From: Acidimicrobiales bacterium
GTDB lineage: Bacteria > Actinomycetota > Acidimicrobiia > Acidimicrobiales > SHLQ01
Assembly: GCA_020629635.1 (NCBI GenBank)
Contig: JAHDCX010000005.1
Location: forward strand, 159,855 to 223,854
Length of the DNA stretch: 64,000 nucleotides
Direction: 5' to 3'
Each line of letters begins with the position of its first letter. The first letter of the stretch is position 1. A model generated the notes under the pieces. It saw only the letters and a program-made list of their open reading frames with translations. It was not told the origin of the DNA and searched no databases. Below are positions 16,536 through 25,195 of the stretch, one piece after another. The translations under genes and the position numbers were made by a program.

Positions 16536-16807
16536 ACGATTTCATCCCGTTCCTCGAGTTCCCTCCCGAGCTTCGCAAGATCGTGTACTCGACGAACGCG
16601 ATCGAGTCGCTGAACGCCAGGTTCCGGAAGGCCGCTGTTCGGCGCGGCCATTTCCCGACGGACCAGGCGGCGCTCAAGGTCCTCTACCTGGTGGCGATCG
16701 AACGGCGCAAGAACCGGCAAAGCCCGACCGGGCGAATCAACGCCTGGAAAGACATCTTGAACCAGCTCACCATCCACTACGCCGACCGACTGGCCACCAA
16801 CAATTAG
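16536..16807 (+). mobile_element. IS256-family transposase, C-terminal remnant
   Basis: About 90 codons of the Mutator/IS256 transposase C-terminus: FIPFLEFPPELRKIVYSTNA, IESLNARFRKA, RRGHFPTDQAALK and a final tryptophan-containing helix (INAWKDILNQLTIHYADRL). The family protein is about 400 residues, so the catalytic part is missing and the fragment is dead. An in-frame ATG at 16505 within the SMI1-like remnant could make a chimeric 100-residue product. The sequence after the stop (cagtgatcaccgacgttaca) is probably the right end of the element. Confidence 0.85.
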
Positions 16808-17123
16808 AAACAGTGATCACCGACGTTACACACACCAAACGACAGTCTCGTCCCCGCAGTCACCGTCGAACTTGACCTCATCGGCGACTCCGCACGACGC
16901 TGCCTCGCCCTACCGGACAAACCCGAGCTCACCGTCGACTCCGTTCTCGTCACGACCGCAGGCATCCAAACCGGTCACGTCAGCATCGCCCCGCTACCAG
17001 AGAAATCGGTCTCTAGACCATTCAACGAGATCGTCAACCGGCGCTCCGGCGCCTCCGCCCTCCAACATCGAGCCACGCCAGACGTCGGCCATGTCGCCCT
17101 CGCTCCAGTGCCAAGTTCTGACC
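16808..17123. other. Non-coding gap with IS end and gene fragment
   Basis: This 316-bp gap holds the presumed right end of the IS256 remnant (to about 16836), then copy A of a duplicated gene fragment (16851-16996), then 127 bp with no recognisable feature before the S1 protease gene. No clear promoter was found for that gene. Confidence 0.6.
16851..16996 (+). repeat. Duplicated gene fragment, copy A
   Basis: 146 bp that match 19821-19966 with only about five differences. Read in frame it gives PAVTVELDLIGDSARRCLAL and LPDKPELTVDSVLVTTAG, the same residues as in the secreted-protein relic at 19.7-20.1 kb. Copy A lacks the start and end of that gene. The two copies are direct repeats 2970 bp apart and bracket the S1 protease and the lipoprotein at 18580. 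Confidence 0.92.
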
Positions 17124-18458
17124 ATGCAACCGATACAACGCATCGTTTTCTGCCTCGTTGCAGTGGTCGCAATGGTGGTCAGTAGCACCGCAGTGGATGC
17201 AAAGTCACCGCGCTATGACCTCCCAGATGTGCAAGGGGATCGATATGAAAAGCTCTCCAAGGAAGAACAAACCGAGATCGCGATAGAGGCAGACGCAGTA
17301 ACCATCGCAAACAAGTTTGATCTTGACATCGAGACCGTGCGATCGCAGCTCAGCTATCAACGTTTGGCTCGAGAGGCACTGATTGAGCTGGATCAGCTCA
17401 TTAATTTCGATCACTCAAAGTACACGATGGCGGAGTTTGACTTCGAATCGTATCCACCCTCGCTGCGCTTCCATATGAAGCAGGACGCTTCTGGTAAAGA
17501 CGTTGAAGCGATACGAGGCCACTTCTCGGCGGCAGGAGTGGATAGAGTCGAGGTACTGCCTACCGCGCCCTTCTCTTTCGATGAGATGGTCGATTTCGAG
17601 CGCGAGGTCCATCAAGCCGTGAGGTCTTCGGGTCGCTACTCAGAGGTCGTTAGCAGAATTGATTTCATCAACGGCCGGATTGGTGTCACTGCCAGTCTGA
17701 ACGAACGGTCCACCGTCGACCAGCGAGCCGCCGAGGCCTACATTGCTTCAGAAACGAGAAATGTTCCCGCTCCCTTCGAGTTGGTAGAAACTGTAGAGAT
17801 GCTCGGGAACAAAGAAACGATGTTCGGAGGTTCTCACTTTCAGGCGTTCGTAAATCAAAGCAACTCGCCTCCTGGTGGCGGCGGAGGTGGAACGTGGGGT
17901 CAGCCAGGATGCACAACGGCATTCAGCGCGCGACACCCGTCGACCGGAAAAACAGGATTCGTTATCGCCGAACACTGCGATGGTGATAGTACGGTCAACT
18001 CGACCTCTCAGGGCTGGTCGTGGCGATCGAGACGGGCAGTTTCAGGAGGTTACAAGAAGGCGGTGCTCGTAAGTCAGCACTCAGGTGTCTGGGGCGACTT
18101 CGCCTTCTTCAATACCCCTTGCTGCCCCGATTCTCACAGATTCTGGGATGGGCATATCAAGCGGCAAGCCCTCTCCAAGGCCAGTGCGGGGGGCTACTAC
18201 CTCAACATGTGGGTCTGTCAGTATGGGATCATCACGGGCAAAGACTGCGGAGGCATCACGGATACTTGGATGAGCGCAAACGGGCTGAGCTCCCTGGTTG
18301 GAGCCAACGTTGCGACTGAGCACGGCGATTCCGGTGGGCCCTACTGGATCAACAACGAGGTTCTGGGAATACACCACGGTCGATACAACGGGAACGCAGC
18401 CTTCAGCCGAATCCACTACGCAGAAATCCTCCTTGGTGTCGAGGTCATCCTCGGATGA
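17124..18458 (+). CDS. Secreted S1-family (trypsin-like) serine protease
   Basis: The 444-residue precursor has a signal peptide (about 1-27, FCLVAVVAMVVSSTAVDA), a pro-region of about 200 residues and a chymotrypsin-fold catalytic domain. The triad is visible: H284 in IAEHC, D325 in WGDFAFF and S403 in GDSGGPYW, and Cys pairs are placed as in bacterial streptogrisin-like enzymes. A Gly-rich linker (PPGGGGGGTWG, near 270) separates pro- and protease domains. Base composition is less GC-rich than the neighbours, with A/T-ending codons common, suggesting transfer. It lies between IS remnants and duplicated fragments. ATG 17124 is fixed by the signal peptide. Confidence 0.88.
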   Translation: MQPIQRIVFCLVAVVAMVVSSTAVDAKSPRYDLPDVQGDRYEKLSKEEQTEIAIEADAVTIANKFDLDIETVRSQLSYQRLAREALIELDQLINFDHSKYTMAEFDFESYPPSLRFHMKQDASGKDVEAIRGHFSAAGVDRVEVLPTAPFSFDEMVDFEREVHQAVRSSGRYSEVVSRIDFINGRIGVTASLNERSTVDQRAAEAYIASETRNVPAPFELVETVEMLGNKETMFGGSHFQAFVNQSNSPPGGGGGGTWGQPGCTTAFSARHPSTGKTGFVIAEHCDGDSTVNSTSQGWSWRSRRAVSGGYKKAVLVSQHSGVWGDFAFFNTPCCPDSHRFWDGHIKRQALSKASAGGYYLNMWVCQYGIITGKDCGGITDTWMSANGLSSLVGANVATEHGDSGGPYWINNEVLGIHHGRYNGNAAFSRIHYAEILLGVEVILG

Positions 18459-18579
18459 CCGCGGTGGGCGAGCCGTTCGAATCGTGATTTCGCCTCCGAG
18501 AATATTGACTCATGCAAGTGTTCCTTCCGGCCGACATGAACGCATGCTTACGGATGGGCACTGCACCGTACACAGGGTC

Positions 18580-19566
18580 GTGATACTCAAGAAGTTCTTG
18601 GCACTGCTGTGTATGGCGCTGGCGCTCGCGTCTTGCTCCGTACGAGCTGAGGAGGTCCCCGAACAGTCGTCGACGCCCTCATCGGTGACCCCGACTACGG
18701 AGATGACCACCACGACGACGACCTCACCGGCGTTCGACTTCGTCGAGGCAATCGGAATATTCGGTCTCAACGGGTTCGACTGGGAGTCGCCGACGGACGG
18801 ATTCGAGTTCCTGTTCTTCTTCGAGGTCCTCGATGGCGAACAACGCATCGCCGTGAACCACGTCTCCGATTGCGAAGGCTACGTCCGGCCGTACTCGATC
18901 GAGGCCGACGCGACCGGGTTCACAGTCATCAAGCCCTCGCCAGGCCTCGCCGCGTTCGAGCCGACGTCGCCTCCAGAACAGAACTGCAACGACTCGTTCA
19001 CGGAATCGTGGTTCGCGACCGGCGCCAGGTTCGAGGCAGCACTCGACGGTGAAGCGCTCACACTGACGGCACCGAACAACGCACGGATCCCCGAGATGCG
19101 ATTCACCCGCACCTTCGAGGGCACCACGAACCGTGCCCTGCATCCAGACGAACGAAACGACGGAAATCCGCTCGCAACGGTGCGGCTCGCCAACGGCACG
19201 TCGCATCAACTCGACGAGTGGAACGATTACCTAACGGACGGGCGCCTGTACATCGGAGAACACTGCGTCACCTACCGCTCGGACAAGAGCGGTACCGAAT
19301 GGACCGTGTTGTTCTGGGACGAGCACGCAACGTACAACCCCACGGACAACACGATCACGCACGCTGGTCCACCCTGGGCCGGGCCAGAGTGGGCCGACGC
19401 GACATTCTCGAGCTTTGACGCAGGAATACTCGCGGTGAGGTCCGCTTCGGACCTCGAAAAGACCATGGAGGGAATCGACTTTGTCCGTCCACCGCACCCG
19501 TCGTGCTCTCCCTTCTACGCGCTTACTGATGGACAGCTGAGACGCCCCGAACCACAGACGCGGTGA
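18580..19566 (+). CDS. Lipoprotein of unknown function
   Basis: The 328-residue product starts with a lipoprotein signal (ILKKFLALLCMALALASC) followed by a Thr/Ser linker (PSSVTPTTEMTTTTTTS). The mature part has four or five Cys residues and is beta-rich, without a family I know. GTG 18580 is chosen because it puts the basic n-region directly before the hydrophobic core; ATG 18544 would add 12 unlikely residues. It follows the S1 protease by 121 bp on the same strand and lies inside the 2.97-kb bracketed segment. GC content is back to the window norm. Confidence 0.72.
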   Translation: MILKKFLALLCMALALASCSVRAEEVPEQSSTPSSVTPTTEMTTTTTTSPAFDFVEAIGIFGLNGFDWESPTDGFEFLFFFEVLDGEQRIAVNHVSDCEGYVRPYSIEADATGFTVIKPSPGLAAFEPTSPPEQNCNDSFTESWFATGARFEAALDGEALTLTAPNNARIPEMRFTRTFEGTTNRALHPDERNDGNPLATVRLANGTSHQLDEWNDYLTDGRLYIGEHCVTYRSDKSGTEWTVLFWDEHATYNPTDNTITHAGPPWAGPEWADATFSSFDAGILAVRSASDLEKTMEGIDFVRPPHPSCSPFYALTDGQLRRPEPQTR

Positions 19567-19692
19567 TGCCACGAAGACTTCTGTAGCTGTCGAGCGATCA
19601 GAGCCACGAACCTCTCGACTCGGAGCAGGGGCCGGCTGCGTGACCCCGAGGATCCCGACATGGTCGAGCCGGCCAGCCGGCATCACTCAACT

Positions 19693-20110
19693 ATGCGTCG
19701 TATCGATCAGACTACGATCCTCGTATCGGCGGGGCAGGGGAGGGGTCATCACGATGACGCTCCTCGCGGTCCTCGTCGGCATCCACGACACGGCCGTCGC
19801 TCAAAGCGACGAACCCGCGGTCCCCGCAGTCACCGTCGAACTTGACGTCATCGGCGACTCCGCACGACGCTGCCTCGCCCTACCGGACAAACCCGAGCTC
19901 ACCGTCGACTCCGTTCTCGTCACGACCGCAGGCATCCAAACCGCTCACGTCAACATCGCCCCTCTATCCGACACGATCGCGGGCACGACCGACGCGATCA
20001 TCCAAGTCGACCCCAAGGCCCTGACCGAGCGCATACCGGCCGACCAGCGTTCAACGGCGCTGCGACCAGCAACGCCGACGGCCCCACCCCCGCCGACTCG
20101 AACCCGGTGA
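19693..20110 (+). pseudogene. Secreted-protein gene, frameshifted and truncated
   Basis: From ATG 19693 the frame reads MRRIDQTTILVSAG, then must shift in the G-run at 19730-19746 to continue as GVITMTLLAVLVGIHDTAVA, together a normal signal peptide. The mature part (PAVTVELDVIGDSARRCLAL onwards) contains the 146-bp block also found at 16851-16996. After about 20040 the frame turns into Pro/Ala-Thr sequence and stops at 20110, where IS30-like sequence follows. A short intact frame exists from ATG 19754 but lacks a proper n-region. Probably a relic; a sequencing error in the G-run could explain the frameshift but not the lost end. Confidence 0.6.
19821..19966 (+). repeat. Duplicated gene fragment, copy B
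   Basis: Partner of 16851-16996 in the same orientation. This copy is joined to a signal-peptide region upstream, so it is the more complete one and copy A is probably derived from it or from a lost sibling gene. Confidence 0.92.
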
Positions 20111-20123
20111 CCCACACCGAGAC

Positions 20124-20267
20124 CGGATCATCGACGAGCTGACACTGGGCCGGTCGCCGTACGCGATCTGGGCTGATCTGATCGCCGACGGGCACATCGA
20201 CGTTCCGTGTGCCGAGACCATCTACCAAGCGATCTACGACACAGATCACACGGATCGCCGCACGTAA
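20124..20267 (+). mobile_element. IS30-like transposase remnant
   Basis: 48 codons reading RIIDELTLGRSPYAIWADLI then CAETIYQAIYD before a TAA stop. The pattern G-x-S-P-x-x-I followed about 20 residues later by ETIYQAIY is the conserved region before the catalytic core of IS30-type transposases. Nothing of the DDE domain remains. It directly follows the truncated secreted-protein gene, so this element may have caused that truncation. Confidence 0.6.
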
Positions 20268-20329
20268 GAATTCCGTTCGCACGCACCACGAATCGGGGAA
20301 AGAGAACCTGTCTCTGACAGAATCCGTCG

Positions 20330-20782
20330 ATGGGAAAATGGGATGCGGAATACGTGGCGAGCCCGACCGGGTGGGTCGCAGAACAGGTCGAGACCTACGA
20401 GGCGTCCGGAGGCACCGAGGCGAACACGCTTCGCGAGACCGGTATCCCGATCATCGTGATGTGGACGATCGGCGCGTCGAGCGGACTGCTTCGCAAGGTG
20501 CCGCTGATGCGCGTCGAGGCCGACGGGGAATATGCGATCATCGCCTCCAAGGGAGGCGCCCCCGACCACCCGGCGTGGTACCACAACCTCGTGGCGGACC
20601 CGGAGGTCCGCATCCAGGACGGACCCGCACCACTCGACTACCGGGTCGATCTCGCCGACGGCGACGAGCGGCAGCGGTGGTGGGACCTCGGTGTTTCCGT
20701 CTTCCCCAACTACGCGAAGTACGAGATCACGGCGACCGAGGCCGGCCGGGTCATCCCGGTCTTCATCGCGCGCCCGCAATGA
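20330..20782 (+). CDS. Deazaflavin-dependent nitroreductase (Ddn)-like protein
   Basis: The 150-residue product is a split-barrel protein of the F420-dependent Ddn/FDOR-A group: ASSGLLRKVPLMRVEADGEY, IASKGGAPDHPAWYHNLVADP and the C-terminal helix VFPNYAKYEITA. Family members bind F420H2 and reduce quinones, nitro compounds or unsaturated esters. The start MGKWDAEYVASP is typical. The last 20 bp overlap the convergent propeller gene. It follows the IS30-like remnant and marks the return to regular chromosome. Confidence 0.9.
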   Translation: MGKWDAEYVASPTGWVAEQVETYEASGGTEANTLRETGIPIIVMWTIGASSGLLRKVPLMRVEADGEYAIIASKGGAPDHPAWYHNLVADPEVRIQDGPAPLDYRVDLADGDERQRWWDLGVSVFPNYAKYEITATEAGRVIPVFIARPQ

Positions 20783-22160
20783 GCTCGTCGCTCACATCGA
20801 TGCGATAGACCTCCGCGTCGATCCCACAGCTCCCGCCGTCGGAGTTGAACCACACGCGGGTCAGGTCTCGATTGGTGGCGGCGTGCGTTTCGGTCCAGTA
20901 GCTGTCCCCACAGTTGTGAGTGTGCGCAATCGGCACGACGTCGGCGGTTTCGATGTCGAGCAAGAACACCTTCTCGCAGCTCCACGCGCCCGGCTCCTTG
21001 CAGTTGTAGGTGGAGGCGACGACCCATCCGGGAGCGTCGTATGCCTTGCCCGAGAAGTGGATCGAGGTGTTGGCATTGTCGTACAGATCGATCAGCCGGG
21101 TGGCCTGTCCGGTGACCAGATCGACCGCCATCACCCAGCCGCCATTCGCGCCCGCCGAGAAGTCGATGAACACGTACACGTCGTTGCCGTTGCGCCCGAT
21201 CGCCATGTCTGAGTGCTCGGCGTCGTCGTGGAGCTGCCGGGGGTTGGCCAGATCCGCATCGAACACCCACGTGCCGTCCCACCACGCCGCCATGACGTAC
21301 GCGCCCGTGGGTGACGCCGACACCCAGTCGAGCGTGTCGGACCGGCTGACGTCGAGCGGCATCAGGCCCAGCACCTCGTCGGTCGCAAGGTCGTAGCTGA
21401 CGATGGCGATCGCCGTCTCGTTGGTGTCGTACACGATCCACGCCCACCGGTTGCCGTCGATCGACGGGGCGCCTTCGGCCCGGTCCTTCAGATAGGCGGC
21501 CGTCGGAAACACCGATTGCAACCGGTCGGTGAGATCGGCGATCGTGCTCGACACTCCGTCGAGCACGTCGACTTCGAACAAACGCAGCTCGCCGACGCTC
21601 GAGTTGGGTCCGGCGATGTGGCGGATGCGGTGCGGGTCGTCGGGATGCCACTGTGGTTCGGCGTCGGGATGGATCCCGAGCGTCCGCACCAGTGCACCGT
21701 CGGCGACGGACCGGACGGTGTAGGTGGCGTCGCCGTGGTAGGTGAAGAAGAGCGTGCCGTCGGCGTTCTCGGGGTTTCGTCGGCTGTAGGTGTTGCGATC
21801 GAATCGCGTGCCGTCGGCCGACGTCATCCGGGTGATGGCCGTCCCGAACGACTCGTCGATGTAGCGGCCACCGAGCGCGGGCTTTGTCCAGCCAACGGCT
21901 GCGGAGTCTTCGATGGCGGCGGGGAGCGCCGATCCCGGTTGGAGCGGTGCGACGGTGACCGGTACTTCGGTCACGCCAACGGAGGCGAGCGACGGAGCGA
22001 CCTCTGCCGGTTGTTCGACCGGGCCCGCCGATTCGACGACGACCTCGGCGTCGGCAGACACGTCGGTCAGCAGCACAATGGCGAGCGCGGCGCCCACGAA
22101 GGCGCCCACTGCGGCGCAGACCGCCGCGATCAAACCCGGTCGTCGTGTGGAGGAGTTCAT
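20763..22160 (-). CDS. Membrane-anchored beta-propeller protein, paralogue 2
   Basis: The 465-residue product has a very short cytoplasmic tail, one membrane helix (about 9-32) and a large outer domain with TolB-like blades. The C-terminal third (PGWVVASTYNCKEPGAWSC, VFLLDIETADVVPIAHTHNC, LTRVWFNSDGGSC) is nearly the same as in the upstream paralogue, with six conserved Cys residues suggesting disulfides. It lacks the longer N-terminal tail of that paralogue and so probably does not bind the sigma factor. The gene lies 69 bp downstream of it on the same strand. ATG 22160 is chosen by the membrane anchor. Confidence 0.82.
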   Translation of the reverse strand: MNSSTRRPGLIAAVCAAVGAFVGAALAIVLLTDVSADAEVVVESAGPVEQPAEVAPSLASVGVTEVPVTVAPLQPGSALPAAIEDSAAVGWTKPALGGRYIDESFGTAITRMTSADGTRFDRNTYSRRNPENADGTLFFTYHGDATYTVRSVADGALVRTLGIHPDAEPQWHPDDPHRIRHIAGPNSSVGELRLFEVDVLDGVSSTIADLTDRLQSVFPTAAYLKDRAEGAPSIDGNRWAWIVYDTNETAIAIVSYDLATDEVLGLMPLDVSRSDTLDWVSASPTGAYVMAAWWDGTWVFDADLANPRQLHDDAEHSDMAIGRNGNDVYVFIDFSAGANGGWVMAVDLVTGQATRLIDLYDNANTSIHFSGKAYDAPGWVVASTYNCKEPGAWSCEKVFLLDIETADVVPIAHTHNCGDSYWTETHAATNRDLTRVWFNSDGGSCGIDAEVYRIDVSDELIAGAR

Positions 22161-22229
22161 GGCTGAGCTGTTCCCTTCGGTTGGACCCGCGGTGGTCACA
22201 CGCACGAAGGGTCGCTTCGGGGGGACCGC

Positions 22230-23675
22230 TCAGCTGTCGAAGGCGCGCTCGGGAATGTGGATCTCGTAGATCTCGGCGGCGTCGGTACACGAACCGGCGT
22301 CGGAGTTGAACCACACGGCAGTCAGATCGGCGTTGGGGACGGCCAGGGGTTCGGCGAAGATCGACTCGGCGCACGAGTACGTGTGGGCAAGATTGACGAT
22401 CGTTCCGTCGTCGATGTCGAGGAGGAGAACGCGGTCGCAGCTCCACGCGACGGCCTGCTTGCAGTCGAACGTTGACGCGACCACCCAGCCGGGCCGATCG
22501 GGGGCCACGCCGAAGTCGATTGCGGTGTTCGCTCCATCGAAGAGCTCGTGGATCCGCCGGCTGACGCCATCGTCGAGCCCGATGGTCACGATCCACCCGA
22601 CATCATCTGTCGCCGAATCGAAGTTGGCGGTGATCAACACGTCCGCGCCGTCCGCGGTCTGGGCGAGCGCTGGTCGATCGGGCTGCTGATCGATTCGACG
22701 TTGCTCGTCGATCGACTCGTCGTAGACGACGACGCCTTCGGCGTAGCCCGCAACGACGTGGCGGCCCGATACCGAAACCGACACGTACTCAAACGTCCCG
22801 AGCTCGTCAGAAGGCGCGGGCCCGGCGGCCAGCAACCGTTGCTCGTCGAGGTCGACGAGGGCGAACCCGACAACGGCTTCGGTCTCGTCGTAGATCGCCC
22901 ACGCCATCCTCGAGCCGTCGCCGGACGGCGCCCCGGTGTCGCGCGAGCCGACGTATGAGGCCGTGGGGATCGTGGCCCGAATGGAATCGCTCAGATCGAC
23001 AAAGACGGTCGCCTCCTCGCCGAGCACCGTTCGATGGAGCCGCAGCTCCCCGGAAGACGCATCGGCGCCGGCAAGGTGGACGACGGATCCGTCGGGCAGC
23101 CAGAGCGGTTCGGCGTCTCGCGGGAGTGTCGTGAGACGCTGTTCGGCGGGGTCAGACTCGACGAGCACCCACTCCTCGTCGCGACGAGTGAGCAGCGAGC
23201 CGTCGGGACCCACGATTGGTCGGGCCGCGCTCTGCAGTCGGTGGAATCGAGCCCCTGCCGTGTCGGTGACCCGGCGAATCGGTGTCCGCCAGGTCGGTTC
23301 GGCAACCCACGTGCCGAGTGGTGGCCGCTCACTGTCGGCCACGGGGGTGCGATCGTCGAAACCGGTCTCGGGTCGCCATTGTGCGAGGAGGACATCGAGG
23401 GTCTCGACAGGATCGGCCGACGAGCTCGGAGGAGTGGAAGTGGTCTCTGCGGTTCCGGGTTCGGGTGCGGTGACATCGAGCTGGGTCGTGTCGTCGGGAC
23501 GGAGTCCGAGCCATGCGGCAAACCCGGCGACGACCGCCACCGCGACCATCGCCGCGCGCCGCGCCGTGTCGTTCGGCGGCCTGAACTCCGGGATGGGTTG
23601 GCTGTCGAGTTGGTGGCGGAGGCCCTCGGATGCGTCGCCGAGGACGTTGCGGAGCGGATCGTTCTCATCGATCAT
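22230..23675 (-). CDS. Membrane beta-propeller protein, probable anti-sigma factor
   Basis: The 481-residue product has a cytoplasmic tail of 40 residues, one membrane helix (about 41-58), a Ser/Thr/Glu linker and a large outer domain with blade-like repeats and a conserved Cys-rich end. The ATG overlaps the ECF sigma stop by 11 bp. Anti-sigma factors with a short inner tail and a propeller outside are known in actinobacteria (for example RskA-like or Tol-like forms), so control of the sigma by an outer ligand or damage signal is likely but not shown. Tandem paralogue of 20763-22160. Confidence 0.8.
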   Translation of the reverse strand: MIDENDPLRNVLGDASEGLRHQLDSQPIPEFRPPNDTARRAAMVAVAVVAGFAAWLGLRPDDTTQLDVTAPEPGTAETTSTPPSSSADPVETLDVLLAQWRPETGFDDRTPVADSERPPLGTWVAEPTWRTPIRRVTDTAGARFHRLQSAARPIVGPDGSLLTRRDEEWVLVESDPAEQRLTTLPRDAEPLWLPDGSVVHLAGADASSGELRLHRTVLGEEATVFVDLSDSIRATIPTASYVGSRDTGAPSGDGSRMAWAIYDETEAVVGFALVDLDEQRLLAAGPAPSDELGTFEYVSVSVSGRHVVAGYAEGVVVYDESIDEQRRIDQQPDRPALAQTADGADVLITANFDSATDDVGWIVTIGLDDGVSRRIHELFDGANTAIDFGVAPDRPGWVVASTFDCKQAVAWSCDRVLLLDIDDGTIVNLAHTYSCAESIFAEPLAVPNADLTAVWFNSDAGSCTDAAEIYEIHIPERAFDS

Positions 23676-24282
23676 CGTCGTCGGCTCCTCGGGGGTCGTG
23701 CGCGGCGAGTTCGGATCCGAGTTTGGCGCGAGCTCGACTGAGGTGGGTCTTCACCGTCTCAGTTCCGCAGTCAAGAACCTCGGCGATCTGGGCGAGCGAC
23801 AGATCGTCCCAGTAGTAGAGGGCGATCACCTGAGCCTGGCGGGTCGGCAGAGACCGGACCGCCGCCCAGACGTCGGCGTTCACGTCGGGAGTTCGGACCA
23901 GTGGTTCTCGCTGCCCGCGAAGCCGGACCAGGGTCTTCGATTCGGTCTTCAGTTTGCGAAACCTCGACGTCGACCGGTTGACCATGACTCGGCGGACCCA
24001 CGCTCCGGGATTGTCGTAGGACCGGATCGTCGACCACTTGCGATGGGCGGTGATCATCGCGTCATGGGCGAGATCCTCGGCGGCCCACTCGCTCCCCGTC
24101 AGGACGTACGCCAGTCCGACGAGCGACCGGTAGTCACGTTGGTAGTACTCCTCGAACGTCTCGGTGGCCGCGAGCGAGACGTCGACGAAGGACGGTGCGG
24201 GTTGGGGGGTTTCGGGACGACGGCGAATCCGGACAGGTTGACACGGTGCCTCCGGATCCAGCGCGATGCCAGGTGACTGCAT
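23665..24282 (-). CDS. RNA polymerase ECF sigma factor, SigE/SigM-like
   Basis: The 205-residue product has region 2 (about 40-105: FEEYYQRDYRSLVGLAYVLT, GSEWAAEDLAHDAMITAHRK) and region 4 (about 140-190: LPTRQAQVIALYYWDDLSL, AQIAEVLDCGTETVKTHLSR). This SigE-like type is common in actinobacteria. The N-terminal 30 residues are Pro/Arg-rich and may not all be translated; ATG 24282 is used and GTG 24291 is possible. It overlaps the propeller gene by 11 bp and is divergent from the ArsR-like gene at 24369. Confidence 0.9.
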   Translation of the reverse strand: MQSPGIALDPEAPCQPVRIRRRPETPQPAPSFVDVSLAATETFEEYYQRDYRSLVGLAYVLTGSEWAAEDLAHDAMITAHRKWSTIRSYDNPGAWVRRVMVNRSTSRFRKLKTESKTLVRLRGQREPLVRTPDVNADVWAAVRSLPTRQAQVIALYYWDDLSLAQIAEVLDCGTETVKTHLSRARAKLGSELAAHDPRGADDDDR

Positions 24283-24331
24283 GTCAGTCACACGTTCGGC
24301 GGGGCGGGTCGGGGGGACACGACATTTCCGC

Positions 24332-24369
24332 TTGTACTGAACCCATCGGTTAATTAACCTTCAAGTTAA
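24332..24369 (+). promoter_or_regulatory. Promoter with overlapping palindromic operators
   Basis: TTGTAC (24332-24337), 17 bp, TAACCT (24355-24360) would start transcription at about 24367-24369, on the ATG of the regulator gene, giving a leaderless message. A perfect 12-bp palindrome GGTTAATTAACC (24348-24359) and an overlapping dyad TTAAC-N6-GTTAA (24354-24369) cover the -10 and the start codon. This AT-rich dyad is a likely autoregulatory ArsR-family site. Confidence 0.55.
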
Positions 24370-24740
24370 TGACAGGGGCGAACACCGACCAGCAACAACT
24401 CGACGACGTGTTCGCTGCGCTCGCCAACACCACCCGACGTTCGATGCTGGCGCATCTGGCGACGGGTCCTGCGACCGTCTCCGAGCTCGCCGAGCCATTC
24501 GACATGTCGCTGCCCGCCGTCTCGAAACACCTCAAGGTCCTCGAGCACGCAGGCCTCGTCGCTCGGACCCGCAATGCCCAGTACCGACCCTGTCACATTC
24601 AACTCGGACCGCTCCTCGCGGCCGCGTCGTGGCTGGTCACTCAGGAGAACACCTGGAACGAGAGCTTCGACCGGCTCGATGCCCAGCTCCTCACCGACCC
24701 GACCACCGATTCCCCATCACCAAACAGAAAGAAGACATGA
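24369..24740 (+). CDS. ArsR-family regulator of SRPBCC operon
   Basis: The 123-residue protein has the winged helix pattern VFAALANTTRRSMLAHLATG, then VSELAEPFDMSLPAVSKHLKVLEHAGLV. The single Cys (in RPCHIQL) is not in a metal-binding arrangement, so it is not a metal sensor. Such regulators regularly precede SRPBCC/AHSA1 genes, as here: the stop overlaps the next ATG by 4 bp. Palindromes sit on the promoter and the start codon. No ribosome-binding site is seen, in line with a leaderless start. Confidence 0.9.
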   Translation: MTGANTDQQQLDDVFAALANTTRRSMLAHLATGPATVSELAEPFDMSLPAVSKHLKVLEHAGLVARTRNAQYRPCHIQLGPLLAAASWLVTQENTWNESFDRLDAQLLTDPTTDSPSPNRKKT

Positions 24741-25195
24741 ACATGAGCGACACGACCAACGACGCCGTCGTCATCGAACGCACCTTTGCCGCACCGATCG
24801 AGACGCTGTGGTCGAAGTGGGCCACCTCGGAAGGATTCGCCTCCTGGTACGGACCGCAGGGCGCGACGATTCCGACGGCCGACATGGACGTCACGGTCGG
24901 CGGACGCCGGCACATCTGCATGGAGATGCAGGGCCCGAACGGCGCAATGCAGATGTGGTTCGTGGGCGAGTACGTCGAGATCGAAGAACCCACCCGACTC
25001 GTCTACACCGAAGGCATGTCGAACGAAGCTGGTGAGTCGATGTCACCGGCCACCACCGTGACCGTCGTGCTCACCTCGGTCGACGAGGGCACACACATGG
25101 TCATGACCCATGTCGGCATCCCCGCCGATTCGCCCGGAGCCATGGGTTGGCAGATGGCGATCGACAAGCTCGCCGATCAAACGAGCCAGGCATGA
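24737..25195 (+). CDS. SRPBCC (AHSA1-like) domain protein
   Basis: The 152-residue product has the START-like helix-grip pattern: IERTFAAPIETLWSKWATSE, FASWYGPQG, VGGRRHICMEM, LVYTEGM and a final helix GAMGWQMAIDKLADQ. Members bind small hydrophobic ligands in the cavity; the ligand is unknown. It is chained by ATGA overlaps to the ArsR gene before and the LLM gene after, so the three are produced together. A second ATG two codons in is possible. Confidence 0.9.
   Translation: MNMSDTTNDAVVIERTFAAPIETLWSKWATSEGFASWYGPQGATIPTADMDVTVGGRRHICMEMQGPNGAMQMWFVGEYVEIEEPTRLVYTEGMSNEAGESMSPATTVTVVLTSVDEGTHMVMTHVGIPADSPGAMGWQMAIDKLADQTSQA

Noticed and set aside
14816-20267. Prophage or integrative element
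   Set aside because: No integrase, phage structural genes, tRNA target or att-like ends; only degenerate IS pieces and a duplicated fragment are present.
24348-24359. GGTTAATTAACC as an attachment or integration site
   Set aside because: It lies on the promoter of a regulator gene, with no integrase and no second copy in the window; an operator is the simpler reading.
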